Assembly (NCBI RefSeq): GCF_003945385.1
Contig: NZ_AP018920.1
Coordinates: 4,340,001-4,404,000 of the forward strand
Length of the DNA: 64,000 nt
Source: Pseudonocardia autotrophica
GTDB taxonomy: Bacteria; Actinomycetota; Actinomycetes; Mycobacteriales; Pseudonocardiaceae
Direction of reading: 5' to 3'
Shown: positions 1-7,535 of the stretch, piece after piece
How positions within the stretch are numbered: position 1 is the first letter of the stretch
How the letters are laid out: every line of letters starts with the position of its first letter
Position numbers and translations under genes: made by a program
Notes under the pieces: generated by a model
Database searches by the model: none
What the model saw: only the letters and a program-made list of their open reading frames with translations
Told to the model about the DNA's origin: nothing

Positions 1-185
1 ACATCACCGTCCCGGCCGGGGGTGCCCCCGACGGCGACGGCGGGACGCTCCCGCTGGGGGTGTCGCTGATCGGACCGCGCTGGGCGGACGGCGACCTGCT
101 CGCGCTCGCGGCGGCCGTGCAGGACGCCCTGCCGGAACGCATCCTGCCACCGCTGCCACCGGCGGTGCTGCCCGCCGACGGCTGA
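1..185 (+). CDS. Amidase-signature family protein, C-terminal end only (partial)
   Basis: The reading frame enters from the left edge and stops with TGA at 183-185, leaving about 60 residues. The stretch with 'GVSLIGPRWADGDLL' resembles the end of amidase-signature hydrolases, where a Gly-hydrophobic-Gly-Pro turn is followed by a helix rich in Leu and Ala. These enzymes hydrolyse amide bonds with a Ser-cisSer-Lys triad, none of which lies in this piece. Family assignment rests on this short tail only, so the substrate cannot be judged. Confidence 0.6.
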   Translation, partial: ITVPAGGAPDGDGGTLPLGVSLIGPRWADGDLLALAAAVQDALPERILPPLPPAVLPADG

Positions 186-250
186 CCCGCCGGTCGCCGG
201 TACCGTCGGGACGGAACCGCCGTATCCCACCCGAACCGGACGGACCGCTC

Positions 251-622
251 GTGAGCCCGACCCGCACACCCGCGCGACGCATCGTCGCCGTGCTGCTGCT
301 GTCGCTGTTCGCGGTCCTCGCTCCGGTGGCGGGCCCCGCGGTCGCCGACACCCCGCCGGTGCCGACGACGCTGCACAGCGAGTTCGCACCGAGCGCGTCG
401 GCACCCCAGTCGGCACTGCCGGGACGGGCTGCACCCGGCGGCCCCGGCTCGGCGCCGGACGACGCCACCGCACACGGGCACCCCGGCCCGGCGCTCGACG
501 CGCTGGTCCTCGCGCTGCCGGAGGTCGGCGGGGACACCCCGGACACCGACCGCGACCCCACCGGCGGGCCGGAACCCGGACATCGGACGCCGGCCGATCC
601 GCGCGGGCCGCCCGCGGCCTGA
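251..622 (+). CDS. Small exported protein of unknown function (123 aa)
   Basis: GTG start at 251. Residues 1-33 form a clear Sec signal peptide: a basic N-terminus, a hydrophobic core (about 12-28) and a probable signal peptidase I site after Ala-Val-Ala. The mature part is about 90 residues, rich in Pro, Ala, Gly and Asp, with no cysteine and no recognisable domain. It is probably disordered. It lies 146 bp upstream of secDF in the same direction and could share a transcript. I do not recognise a family. The signal peptide is the main reason to believe the gene is real. Confidence 0.55.
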   Translation: MSPTRTPARRIVAVLLLSLFAVLAPVAGPAVADTPPVPTTLHSEFAPSASAPQSALPGRAAPGGPGSAPDDATAHGHPGPALDALVLALPEVGGDTPDTDRDPTGGPEPGHRTPADPRGPPAA

Positions 623-768
623 TCCGCGGCCGCCGCCCCGGCCCCGTCCGGCCGGCACCACCCGTGCCCGGACCGGTTCCGGGTGGGCCCGACCGGGCCC
701 GGCGCGACGCGTACCCCCGACCCGCCGCCCCTCCCCCGTCCACACCGGACGCTCCCCCGAGGAACCTC

Positions 769-3072
769 GTGCAGCAACGACCCGTGCTCTGGCGCTCGCT
801 GATCGCGCTCGCCGTACTCGTCCTGTCCTCCGTCATCGCGCTCACCACGGCCCCCACCCTCGGCCTGGACCTGCGCGGCGGCACCCAGATCGTGCTGGAG
901 ACCCGCGACACCGAGGAGGTGCGGGCCGACGGCGAGGCCACCGACCGGGTGCTCGAGGTGCTGCGCGGCCGGATCGACGGCCTCGGTGTCGCCGAGCCGA
1001 CGCTGGCCCGCTCCGGCGAGAACCGGATCATCGTCGAACTTCCCGGCCTCACCGACCCGGCCGAGGCCGCCGAGACCCTCGGCCGGACCGCCCAGCTGAC
1101 GATGCACCCGGTGCTCGGGATCGGCGTGCCCGGCGAGGAGCAGGCCAACGCCGACGAGGACGGGCAGCCGCTGCAGCTCGGCCCGCCGGCGCTCGCCGGT
1201 GACCTGATCGGCTCGGCGATGTCGGCACCGAACCCGCAGGGTGTCGGGCACGTCGTCGACGTCCGGTTCGAGGGTGAGGGCCCCGCCCGGTGGCAGGCGC
1301 TCACCGGGCAGGCGGCCTGCAACCCGCCCGGCGACCCGCAGCGCCGGGTCGCGATCGTGCTCGACGACCAGGTGATCTCCTCGCCGCAGGTGCACGAGAC
1401 GATCCAGTGCAACATCGGCATGGTCGGCGGTCAGACCCAGATCAGCGGCAACTTCTCCCCCGACCAGGCCTCCGAGCTGGCGGTGCTGATCGAGGGCGGC
1501 GCGCTGCCGGTCCCGGTCGAGATCATCGAGCAGCGGACCGTCGGCCCGACGCTCGGTGCGGACGCCATCGAGGCCAGCGCGCTGGCCGCGATCATCGGTT
1601 CGGCGCTCGCCGGTGCCTTCCTGATCGTCGTGTACCGCCTGGTCGGGCTGGTCGCCGTCGTCGCGCTCGGCGGGTACGCGATCACCGCCTACGCGGTGCA
1701 GACCGGGCTCGGTGCGACCCTGACCCTGCCCGGCCTGGCCGCGTTCGTGCTCGCCGTCGGTATGGCGGTGGACGCCAACGTGCTGATCGCCGAACGATCA
1801 CGCGAGGAGTACTCGCTCAAACCACGCCTGGAACGGGCCTCGGAGAACGGCTACAAGAACTCGCTGTCCGCGGTCGGTGACGTCGCAGTCACCTCGCTGC
1901 TGGCGGCGGTGCTGCTGTTCGGCCTGGCCTCCGGGCCGGTCCGCGGCTTCGGTGTCACGCTGGTCATCGGTGTCGTGGTGTCGCTGTTCTCGGCGCTGGT
2001 GCTGTCCCGGCTGCTGACCCTGGCCGTGCTGAAGATCCCCGCCGTACGACGCCGGCCGAAGATCACCGGTATCGCGGCCATCGGCCCGATCCGCCGGAAG
2101 CTGGAGGCCCGCGATCCCGGCTTCCTGCGCAACCCGGGCAAGCTCCTCGCCGTCGCCGGTGTCGTGCTCGTGGTGGCCGTCAGTGGGCTGTTCGTGCGCG
2201 GTCTCGAGCTCGGCGTCGAGTTCACCGGCGGCCGGCTGGTCGAGTTCACGACGACCAACGACATCACCGTCGAGCAGGCCCGGGACGCCGTCACCGCGGC
2301 CGGGTTCCCGAACCTGTCGGTCACCGCGACCGGCGACGGCGCGATCGGGCTGCGGGCCGGTGAGCTGGACGACGCCGGTGTGGCCGCACTGCGCGAGGCC
2401 GTCGGCGGCGCCGGCGGCGGCGCCGAGGTGCTGCGCGACGAGATGATCGGCCCGAGCCTCGGTGCCGAGCTGGCCCGCGGCGGCATCATCGCGCTCGGCG
2501 TCGCGCTCGCCGCGCAGTTCCTCTACCTGGCCTACCGGTTCCGGTGGACGCTGGGCGCCGGCGCGGTCGCCGCGCTGTTCACCAACGTGATGGTCGTCGT
2601 CGGTGTCTTCGCCTGGACCGGCCGGACGGCCGACGGCGTCTTCCTGGCCGCGCTCCTCACCGTCATCGGGTACTCGGTGAACGACACGGTGGTGGTGTTC
2701 GACCGGGTGCGCGAGCACTGGGCCCAGCGCGCGAAGGAACCCTTCCACCGGGTCGTCGGGTCCGCGGTGCTCTCGACGCTGCCCCGGACGGTCAACACCG
2801 GCATCTCCACGCTGACGATCCTGGTGATGCTACTGGCGCTCGGCGGCGCGACACTCGCCGACTTCGCGCTGGCACTGATCGTCGGCATCGTGGTCGGCAC
2901 GATCTCGACGATCGTGATCGCCGGTCCGGTCTCGATCCTGCTGCAGCGCCGCTACGGCGGGATGCCGCCGCGGGTCGGGAAGTCGAAGCAGCCGGTCGGC
3001 AAGGCCGGGCGGCGGAACCCCTCGCGGGCCGACCGGGCCCGCAACCGCAACTCCGACGGCGCCGTCGTGTGA
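769..3072 (+). CDS. secDF: Fused protein translocase subunit SecDF
   Basis: Accessory component of the Sec machinery. SecDF uses the proton gradient to pull exported proteins across the membrane after SecA action. The SecD half begins with one membrane helix and the 'LGLDLRGG' motif, has a large periplasmic domain, and ends in a five-helix bundle with 'GMAVDANVLIAER'. The SecF half follows with 'LGVEFTGG' and 'GYSVNDTVVVFDRVRE'. I place the start at GTG 769 (767 aa), 4-5 bases after GAGGA; an upstream ATG in frame at 664 would add 35 Pro-rich residues. Fused SecDF proteins occur beside separate SecD and SecF in some actinobacteria. Here there is no yajC, ruv or relA neighbour, so this may be the extra copy. 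Basic C-terminal tail; a hairpin follows the stop. Confidence 0.93.
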   Translation: MQQRPVLWRSLIALAVLVLSSVIALTTAPTLGLDLRGGTQIVLETRDTEEVRADGEATDRVLEVLRGRIDGLGVAEPTLARSGENRIIVELPGLTDPAEAAETLGRTAQLTMHPVLGIGVPGEEQANADEDGQPLQLGPPALAGDLIGSAMSAPNPQGVGHVVDVRFEGEGPARWQALTGQAACNPPGDPQRRVAIVLDDQVISSPQVHETIQCNIGMVGGQTQISGNFSPDQASELAVLIEGGALPVPVEIIEQRTVGPTLGADAIEASALAAIIGSALAGAFLIVVYRLVGLVAVVALGGYAITAYAVQTGLGATLTLPGLAAFVLAVGMAVDANVLIAERSREEYSLKPRLERASENGYKNSLSAVGDVAVTSLLAAVLLFGLASGPVRGFGVTLVIGVVVSLFSALVLSRLLTLAVLKIPAVRRRPKITGIAAIGPIRRKLEARDPGFLRNPGKLLAVAGVVLVVAVSGLFVRGLELGVEFTGGRLVEFTTTNDITVEQARDAVTAAGFPNLSVTATGDGAIGLRAGELDDAGVAALREAVGGAGGGAEVLRDEMIGPSLGAELARGGIIALGVALAAQFLYLAYRFRWTLGAGAVAALFTNVMVVVGVFAWTGRTADGVFLAALLTVIGYSVNDTVVVFDRVREHWAQRAKEPFHRVVGSAVLSTLPRTVNTGISTLTILVMLLALGGATLADFALALIVGIVVGTISTIVIAGPVSILLQRRYGGMPPRVGKSKQPVGKAGRRNPSRADRARNRNSDGAVV

Positions 3073-3076
3073 GGTC

Positions 3077-3114
3077 GTGCGGGGCCCACGCCGATACCCG
3101 CCTGGGCCCCGCAC
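3077..3114 (+). terminator. Strong hairpin terminator after secDF
   Basis: A perfect 12-bp stem (GTGCGGGGCCCA paired with TGGGCCCCGCAC) with a 14-nt loop begins 4 nt after the secDF stop. There is no T-run, as is common in high-GC actinobacteria. A second 7-bp hairpin (CACCGGC/GCCGGTG, 3117-3133) follows at once. Confidence 0.7.
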
Positions 3115-3228
3115 GGCACCGGCACCGCCGGTGACCGCATCCCTCGATGCCATCGCGCCATCGCCGTCGCCCGGCAGTTCGGCTGTGCAGGACAGCGGCT
3201 GACCGGGTTCCGCGGCACGATCGGCGTC

Positions 3229-3636
3229 GTGAAGCTGCAGATCGCCTTCGACGCCGCCGACCCGCACGCACTCGCCCGGTTCTGGGCGGCCGCACTGGAT
3301 TACGAGGTCGAGGACCACACCGTGGTCGTCGACGGCCTGCTCGCGGCCGGCCGGATCACCGAGGAGGAGACCGTCGCCGACGGCGACCGGCGGGCGTTCC
3401 GGGATGTCGCCACCTGCCACGGGCCCGGCCCGAGGATCTTCATCGCCCGGGTCCCGGAGCCGAAGTCCGCCAAGAACCGGATGCACCTGGACCTGCAGGT
3501 CGGCCCGGACGCCGCGGCCGGCGAGGTGGCGCGGCTGGTCGCGCTCGGCGCCGAGGTGCTGTGGACGACGTCGGACCGCGGGCCGGTCACCACGACGCTG
3601 CGCGATCCCGAGGGCAACGAGTTCTGCGTGTCCTGA
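3229..3636 (+). CDS. VOC (glyoxalase/dioxygenase-like) family protein
   Basis: 135 aa, one VOC fold of paired beta-alpha-beta-beta-beta modules. It starts with 'LQIAFDAADPHALARFWAAALDY', the usual first strand and helix of glyoxalase-like proteins, and ends with 'TTLRDPEGNEFCV', the typical last strand with a conserved Asp-Pro-Glu-Gly-Asn turn. Family members include glyoxalases, metal-dependent dioxygenases and antibiotic-binding proteins, so the substrate is unknown. GTG start at 3229. Its TGA (3634-3636) directly abuts the stop of the convergent gene at 3637, so the two 3' ends meet without a spacer. It is one of three VOC proteins within 3 kb. Confidence 0.85.
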   Translation: MKLQIAFDAADPHALARFWAAALDYEVEDHTVVVDGLLAAGRITEEETVADGDRRAFRDVATCHGPGPRIFIARVPEPKSAKNRMHLDLQVGPDAAAGEVARLVALGAEVLWTTSDRGPVTTTLRDPEGNEFCVS

Positions 3637-4341
3637 TCAGCCGGGGTCCAGGTCGTAGGTCCGGTTCCCGACCTGGACGAGGTCGACCGCCGACACCAGA
3701 CCGGCGGTGCCGCCGCCCTGGTTGACCCCGGCCGCGTAGCCGGTGGCCTGCGGATACGCCTCGATGATCTGATCCAGCGTCCGGCGCTCGCCGCCGGCGA
3801 CGCAGTCGCGGTAGGCGTCGGCCGCGCCGATCTGCCGGGCGAGGCAGAAGGTGCCGGAGCCGACGTCGTAGCGGGTCCACGTCCCGGCCGGCGCCGGATC
3901 GGGAACGTAACTCAGGATGTGCAGGTCCCGGGGCGCCAGGTCGCCGCCGTCGATGTCGACCGCGATCTGGAACGACGGCATCGCGCCGGACGTCGACTCC
4001 GGATCCCGGACGGCCCAGTAGCTGCTGGACCGGAAGCGGCTGAGCGGGCCGGCGATCTCGTCGGTGCCGAACTGGATCCGGTCGTCGTCGCCGGGGGTGC
4101 GCAGCTCCAGCGCACCCGCACCGCCACCCGGGGGCGCGCCGAGACGGGTGCTGAACTCGCGGCTGCCCGCTCCGCGGTCGTAGGTGCCGGCGAACTGGTT
4201 CGACGACGTCGGGGTGACGACCACCGTGCCGGACGGGCCGAACGGGTCGAACGCCAGCGCGGGCTGCACCGCGCCCACCGCGACCAGGGCGGCGAGCGCC
4301 GTCGCCGCCCCCGCCAGCGCGTTGCGTGGTCCTCGACGCAT
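3637..4341 (-). CDS. Exported protein of unknown function (234 aa)
   Basis: An ATG start is followed by a signal peptide (Arg-rich start, hydrophobic residues about 8-25, cleavage near Ala-Leu-Ala at about 28-30). The mature protein has a beta-rich look, with repeated Gly/Ser/Thr turns and short hydrophobic strands, and two cysteines in the C-terminal half ('GTFCLAR', 'YRDCVAG') that could form a disulphide outside the cell. I do not recognise a domain. It lies 62 bp downstream of a VOC gene on the same strand and ends base-to-base with the convergent VOC gene. Confidence 0.8.
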   Translation of the reverse strand: MRRGPRNALAGAATALAALVAVGAVQPALAFDPFGPSGTVVVTPTSSNQFAGTYDRGAGSREFSTRLGAPPGGGAGALELRTPGDDDRIQFGTDEIAGPLSRFRSSSYWAVRDPESTSGAMPSFQIAVDIDGGDLAPRDLHILSYVPDPAPAGTWTRYDVGSGTFCLARQIGAADAYRDCVAGGERRTLDQIIEAYPQATGYAAGVNQGGGTAGLVSAVDLVQVGNRTYDLDPG

Positions 4342-4403
4342 GCGTCCCCCTCGACTCGCCGTGTCCTGCCCAACGAGCGGGCCGACGAGGGGTTACCGGT
4401 GGT

Positions 4404-4877
4404 TCACCGCTCGCCGGCGGCGCCGGGTGGGCCGAGATCGATCGGCGGCATCGGCAGCGCGCCGGGCGCCCACGTCTCGAGGAATCCCTGCTGGGCGCCG
4501 AGATCGACCAGCTCCACCCGGGCCCCGATGCCGGCCAGACGGTGGTAGGTGAAGGACCGCCCGTACGGGCAGGAGTCGAAGTCGACCGGCGCGCCCCGGT
4601 CGCTCAGCCGATCCCGGTCACGCGCAACGTCGGCGGACCAGTAACCGATGTGATCGAACCGGGGGCCGGTCTGCGTGATGTCCCACGGGCTCCCCGGGGG
4701 CCCTTCGATGACCTCGAAGAACGGCGGCCCGGCGGTCGAGAACACGATCCGGTAGGCCCAGTCGCCCAGGCTGCCGTCCCGGACCGGGTTCCACCGCACG
4801 CCCAGCGCGGCGGTGAGCTCACCCGTCGCGACCTCGATGCTCCGTACGGCGAAACAGAGATGGTAGAAGTCACCCAT
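4404..4877 (-). CDS. VOC family protein (methylmalonyl-CoA epimerase-like fold)
   Basis: 157 aa. I chose ATG 4875-4877 because the VOC fold begins there ('MGDFYHLCFAVRSIEVATGEL'-like start), although the frame is open further upstream through repeat DNA. 'HLCFAV', 'FEVIEGPPGSPW' and 'FDHIGYWSAD' match the paired half-site pattern of epimerase-type VOC proteins: His/Glu metal ligands in the first strand and the end of the first module, with a second His in 'DHIGY'. The ligand set looks intact, so metal-dependent isomerase or lyase chemistry is plausible, but the substrate is unknown. The 49-bp repeats lie just upstream of its start. Confidence 0.85.
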   Translation of the reverse strand: MGDFYHLCFAVRSIEVATGELTAALGVRWNPVRDGSLGDWAYRIVFSTAGPPFFEVIEGPPGSPWDITQTGPRFDHIGYWSADVARDRDRLSDRGAPVDFDSCPYGRSFTYHRLAGIGARVELVDLGAQQGFLETWAPGALPMPPIDLGPPGAAGER

Positions 4878-4951
4878 CCCGCCGATCCTGGCATCGGACC
4901 CGACGCGCGCCCAGCCCGCCGCCGCCGCCGCTCGCCGCCGCCCGTCGAGAG

Positions 4952-5000
4952 GTACAGGAGGGCGAGATGTCGATCTCTGCACAGCGCTGGTGTGACTCTC
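4952..5000. repeat. 49-bp intergenic repeat, copy 1
   Basis: This copy and the one at 5133-5181 match at 46 of 49 positions and are spaced exactly 181 bp apart in direct orientation. The core holds a small inverted repeat, GAGATGTCGATCTC (5-bp arms), and ends in CTCTC. Copy 1 carries a perfect AGGAGG seven bases before the ATG inside the repeat, so spurious reading frames start here in both copies (with different reading frames and no shared protein after the repeat). The repeats lie in the gene-free stretch 4878-5305. Confidence 0.8.
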
Positions 5001-5132
5001 GGCGGGCCGGGACCGGTTGGGTGGGGCGTGGCGGACGGCTGGGCCTGTGTCGCCGACGAGCTGCGGCGCCCTCAGCGGGTGACGTAGCGATGGGTCCGGC
5101 AGCAGCGCCCCACGCCCTCGACTCGCCGAGGG

Positions 5133-5181
5133 GTACACGAGAGCGAGATGTCGATCTCTGCACAGCACTGGTGTGACTCTC
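5133..5181. repeat. 49-bp intergenic repeat, copy 2
   Basis: Second copy of the element at 4952-5000, differing at three positions; the Shine-Dalgarno-like AGGAGG of copy 1 is changed to CGAGAG here. Both copies are followed by a CCGGGCCGGG-type GC-rich flank. Apart from these repeats and the G-rich tract, I see no gene or other element in 4878-5305. Confidence 0.8.
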
Positions 5182-5183
5182 AC

Positions 5184-5276
5184 CGGGCCGGGGCGGGGGC
5201 GGGAGGCCGGGGGCGGGAGCAGGGGGCGGGAGCAGGCCGGGGCGGGGAGGGGCGGGGAGGGGCGGAGCGGGGCGGT
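5184..5276 (+). repeat. G-rich tract with many G3-G5 runs
   Basis: About 93 bases with irregular repeats of GGGGCGGG and GGGAGCAGG. More than ten runs of three to five G fall on one strand, enough for several G-quadruplexes. It starts right after the second 49-bp repeat. No coding signal fits it; frames through it give only Gly/Arg-rich nonsense. Confidence 0.65.
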
Positions 5277-5305
5277 TGCCTGTTGCGGGGGCCGGGCGAG
5301 TGGGG

Positions 5306-5604
5306 TCAGCCGGGCCCGTCGGCCGGCGAACCCGCACCCCAGTGGAACTGGCCCGCGGTCGGTTCGACCCGGAACGTCCAGCCCAGGCGCACGAGCTTCT
5401 CCGGCGCGTACGGCACCTTGATGATCTCGAAGCCGGTGCCGTCGAACAGCTCCCTGCGAACGACCGGCGACGACGGACCCTCGATCATCTCCTCCCCCGG
5501 GCGGTGCGAGTCGTCCACGAACATCACCTCACAGCCGGGGGCCCAGGCTCGAGCGGACCGACTCCAGGCGGCCTGGCGGAACCAGCCCCTGCAGCGTCTC
5601 CAGC
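5306..5604 (-). pseudogene. Relic of a class I SAM-dependent methyltransferase (C-terminal piece)
   Basis: About 100 codons up to TGA at 5306-5308 resemble the end of a class I methyltransferase: an 'APGCEVMFVDD' strand (motif post-II/III region, usually Leu-Arg-Pro-Gly-Gly), then 'FEIIKVPYAPEKL', then 'LGWTFRV', and a final beta hairpin 'FHWGAG'. The upstream SAM-binding part (the Gly-rich motif I) is missing; the frame upstream reads Arg-rich nonsense. I therefore call it a truncated relic. Its upstream edge lies only about 35 bp from the duplicated rnpB end at 5639, so the truncation may be linked to the same recombination. Confidence 0.55.
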
Positions 5605-5638
5605 GAGCAGGACCTACGAGCCGGTGGCCGTGGAGGCA

Positions 5639-5664
5639 CGGACGAGTCGGTCTGTAGACCGGAT
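5639..5664 (-). repeat. Duplicate of the rnpB 3' end (candidate attachment-site remnant)
   Basis: CGGACGAGTCGGTCTGTA (5639-5656) is identical to the last 18 bases of rnpB at 6410-6427, and six of the next eight bases also match (CCGGAT). Orientation is the same as rnpB. The copies are 771 bp apart. A lone 3'-end copy downstream of a structural RNA gene is the classical footprint of a site-specific integrative element that used the RNA gene as attB. No integrase remains. Confidence 0.6.
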
Positions 5665-5745
5665 GCAGCCGGCGTCGAAGGTCAGCGGCCCGATTCGGGC
5701 ATCCGGCCGTCTCCGGGCCGTGCCGCACCTCTACCGCGACCGCGA

Positions 5746-6180
5746 TCAACCGTGGTGGACCGCCTCGATGTTGTTCCCGTCAGGGTCGCTGACGAACGCG
5801 GCGTAGTAGCCCTCCGAGTACTCGGTCTGCACACCTGGAGGCCGCCGGCTCTCTCCACCAGTGGCCAGTGCGGCGCGGTAGAAGTCATCGACGGCCGCCC
5901 GGCTCGGAGATCCGAAAGCGATATGCGCCGTCGTCGTCGCCGCGACCTCACCTGCCGGCATGATCCCGAAGTCATCGGCGTGCGGTCGCCCGAACGCCAC
6001 CCCGCCATCCACGTCCCCACTGCGGAGGCGCTCGATTCCCAGAGGCGCCAAAGCGGCCGTGTAGAAGCGGTCGCTGACAGCGAGGTCGGACACCACGATC
6101 GTCACGTGGTCCACGACAGGAATCGGTCTTTCCTCCACGGGCAGCACCGTACCGGTGAGGACAACCTGAAGCTCGTTCAT
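5746..6180 (-). CDS. VOC family protein
   Basis: 144 aa from ATG 6178-6180, preceded by a GGGGAG ribosome-binding site. The VOC domain starts at about residue 23 with 'VDHVTIVVSDLAVSDRFYTAAL' and ends with 'AAFVSDPDGNNIEAVHH', both hallmark segments of the glyoxalase superfamily. Metal-ligand positions appear present (His in 'DHVTI', His in 'AHIAFGS', Glu in 'NIEAV'). The substrate is unknown. The gene is the only intact one between the two copies of the rnpB 3' end (5639 and 6410), so it may be cargo left from an integrated element. The rest of that interval, 6181-6408, holds nothing I recognise. Confidence 0.8.
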   Translation of the reverse strand: MNELQVVLTGTVLPVEERPIPVVDHVTIVVSDLAVSDRFYTAALAPLGIERLRSGDVDGGVAFGRPHADDFGIMPAGEVAATTTAHIAFGSPSRAAVDDFYRAALATGGESRRPPGVQTEYSEGYYAAFVSDPDGNNIEAVHHG

Positions 6181-6408
6181 TCGTGCTCCCCGAGCACGAC
6201 GTCGATCGCACACCGGGTACGGGCCGGGAGACCGTGCAGGTCCGCCACGACGGCTTCGGCGATCGGCTGTTGCTTCCAGCATCCAGTCCTTGTCCCCTGG
6301 GCCGTGTCCGGGCCGTGGGGCGTTCGGGAGGGATGCGAACCGTCGAGAGCTCACGCGAGCATCGCGCCTGGTCACGACCGCTCCCCGAGCCTGGTGCCGG
6401 AGTGCGGG

Positions 6409-6823
6409 GCGGACGAGTCGGTCTGTAAGCCGGATCCTGTTCCCGGGCACCTCACGGTGCTCCGTTCGGCGACCATCCATCTCGGCCTGCCGTCGCCGGC
6501 AGGCTCCAGCGGTCCACCCGCAGGCTCGGGCGGGCAGCCCTCGAACGCCTGCGCAACCGTTCCGCCACGGGTGGCGGTGCGGTCTCTCGACCTTGCTCCG
6601 GGTGGGGTTTACCGAGCCACCCCGGTCACCCGGGGTGCTGGTGGTCTCTTACACCACCGTTTCACCCTTACCTCCGGGCGGACCCGGAGGCGGTCTGTTC
6701 TCTGTGGCACTGTCCCGCGGGTCGCCCCGGGTTGCCGTTGACAACCACCCTGCCCTGTGGAGTCCGGACTTTCCTCGACGGGATCCGGAGATCCCGACGC
6801 GGTCGCCCGACCGACTCGTCCGC
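6409..6823 (-). ncRNA. rnpB: RNase P RNA, bacterial class A
   Basis: Catalytic RNA that trims the 5' leader of precursor tRNAs. On the minus strand, P1 is a perfect 15-bp pairing between GCGGACGAGTCGGTC at the 5' end and its complement at the 3' end. The conserved segments are in the right order: GAGGAAAGTCCGGACTCCAC (rc of about 6757-6776) and CAGGGCAGGGTGG at P4, AGGGTGAAACGGTGGTGTAAG with GAGACCACCAG in the specificity domain, then GTAAACCCCA, and the GGCTTACAG stretch before the 3' P1 strand. Length is about 415 nt, normal for actinobacteria. The ends are set by P1 pairing and may be off by a few bases. The 3' end is duplicated at 5639. Confidence 0.95.
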
Positions 6824-6830
6824 GTCGTCG

Positions 6831-6836
6831 AGTCTA
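6831..6836 (-). promoter_or_regulatory. Candidate -10 box for rnpB, overlapping a stop codon
   Basis: On the minus strand TAGACT lies 7 nt before the predicted rnpB 5' end. Its first three bases are the TAG stop codon of the response-regulator gene. The core promoter of rnpB therefore sits inside the 3' end of that gene. No good -35 hexamer is visible 16-18 nt upstream. Confidence 0.45.
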
Positions 6837-7535
6837 GCGACCCGGCTCGATCGGGCTCCTGGTGGGCCGAAGATCGGACCCGGTGTCGCCGAGACCGGCC
6901 CGGCGGGCCCGCAGCACCGCTTCGGCCCGGTCCGCGGCCTGTAGCTTGCCGATCACGTTCGACACGTAGTTCCGTACCGTCTTCGGTCGCAGCCCCATGC
7001 GACGACCGATCGTGGAGTTGTCCAACCCCTCGGCGAGCAGGCCGAGGATCTCGAGCTCCCGTTCGGTCAGGCCCGGGAACGCTGTCCGGTCGGGCCCCGT
7101 CCGGTCCAGGCTCCCGAGCAACCGGGCGGCTGTCTGCGGGCCGAACACCGAGTCACCCGCCGCGACGGCGCGGACCGCGGCGACGATCCGGCCGGGCTCG
7201 GCATCCTTGAGCAGGTAGCCGCGTGCCCCCGCCCGGACCGCTGCGGTCACCGCATCGGCGGAGAGCATCGTCAGCACCAGTGGCGCCGCGCGTGGTGCGA
7301 CCACGCCGAGTGCCCGGATCAGCTCGACGCCATCGGTGTCGGGCAGGTTCAGATCGACGAGGACGACGTCCGGTGCCGTCCGTTCCACGAGCTCCAGCGC
7401 CCTGGCGCCGGTCTCCGCCTCGCCGACGACGACGATGTCCGGCTCGGCCGACAATCGGGTCCGCACCCCGAGCCGGAACATCGGATGGTCGTCGACGACG
7501 AGCACGTCGATCGAGGCCGGGGCTCCCCCGCTCAC
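6834..7535 (-). CDS. NarL/LuxR-family response regulator
   Basis: 233 aa. The receiver domain (residues about 8-125) has the acidic pair Asp15-Asp16, the phosphate acceptor Asp61 in 'VLVDLNLPDTDG', a Thr/Ser switch in 'VLTMLS' and Lys in 'GYLLKDA'. The C-terminal LuxR helix-turn-helix (about 153-215) contains 'LTERELEILGLLAEGLDNSTIGRRMGL', with the recognition helix 'KTVRNYVSNV'. Its ATG overlaps the stop of the upstream histidine kinase gene by 4 bp, so the two form a translationally coupled two-component pair. Target genes cannot be inferred. The stop codon doubles as part of the rnpB -10 box. Confidence 0.93.
   Translation of the reverse strand: MSGGAPASIDVLVVDDHPMFRLGVRTRLSAEPDIVVVGEAETGARALELVERTAPDVVLVDLNLPDTDGVELIRALGVVAPRAAPLVLTMLSADAVTAAVRAGARGYLLKDAEPGRIVAAVRAVAAGDSVFGPQTAARLLGSLDRTGPDRTAFPGLTERELEILGLLAEGLDNSTIGRRMGLRPKTVRNYVSNVIGKLQAADRAEAVLRARRAGLGDTGSDLRPTRSPIEPGR

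Noticed and set aside
4..1395. 463-codon minus-strand frame over the amidase tail and secDF
   Set aside because: Antisense to secDF, no domain, biased composition.
4967..5657. Two reading frames starting at the ATG inside the 49-bp repeats
   Set aside because: They share only the first dozen residues because of the repeat, then differ in frame and composition. The first has a good ribosome site, but codon use is poor.
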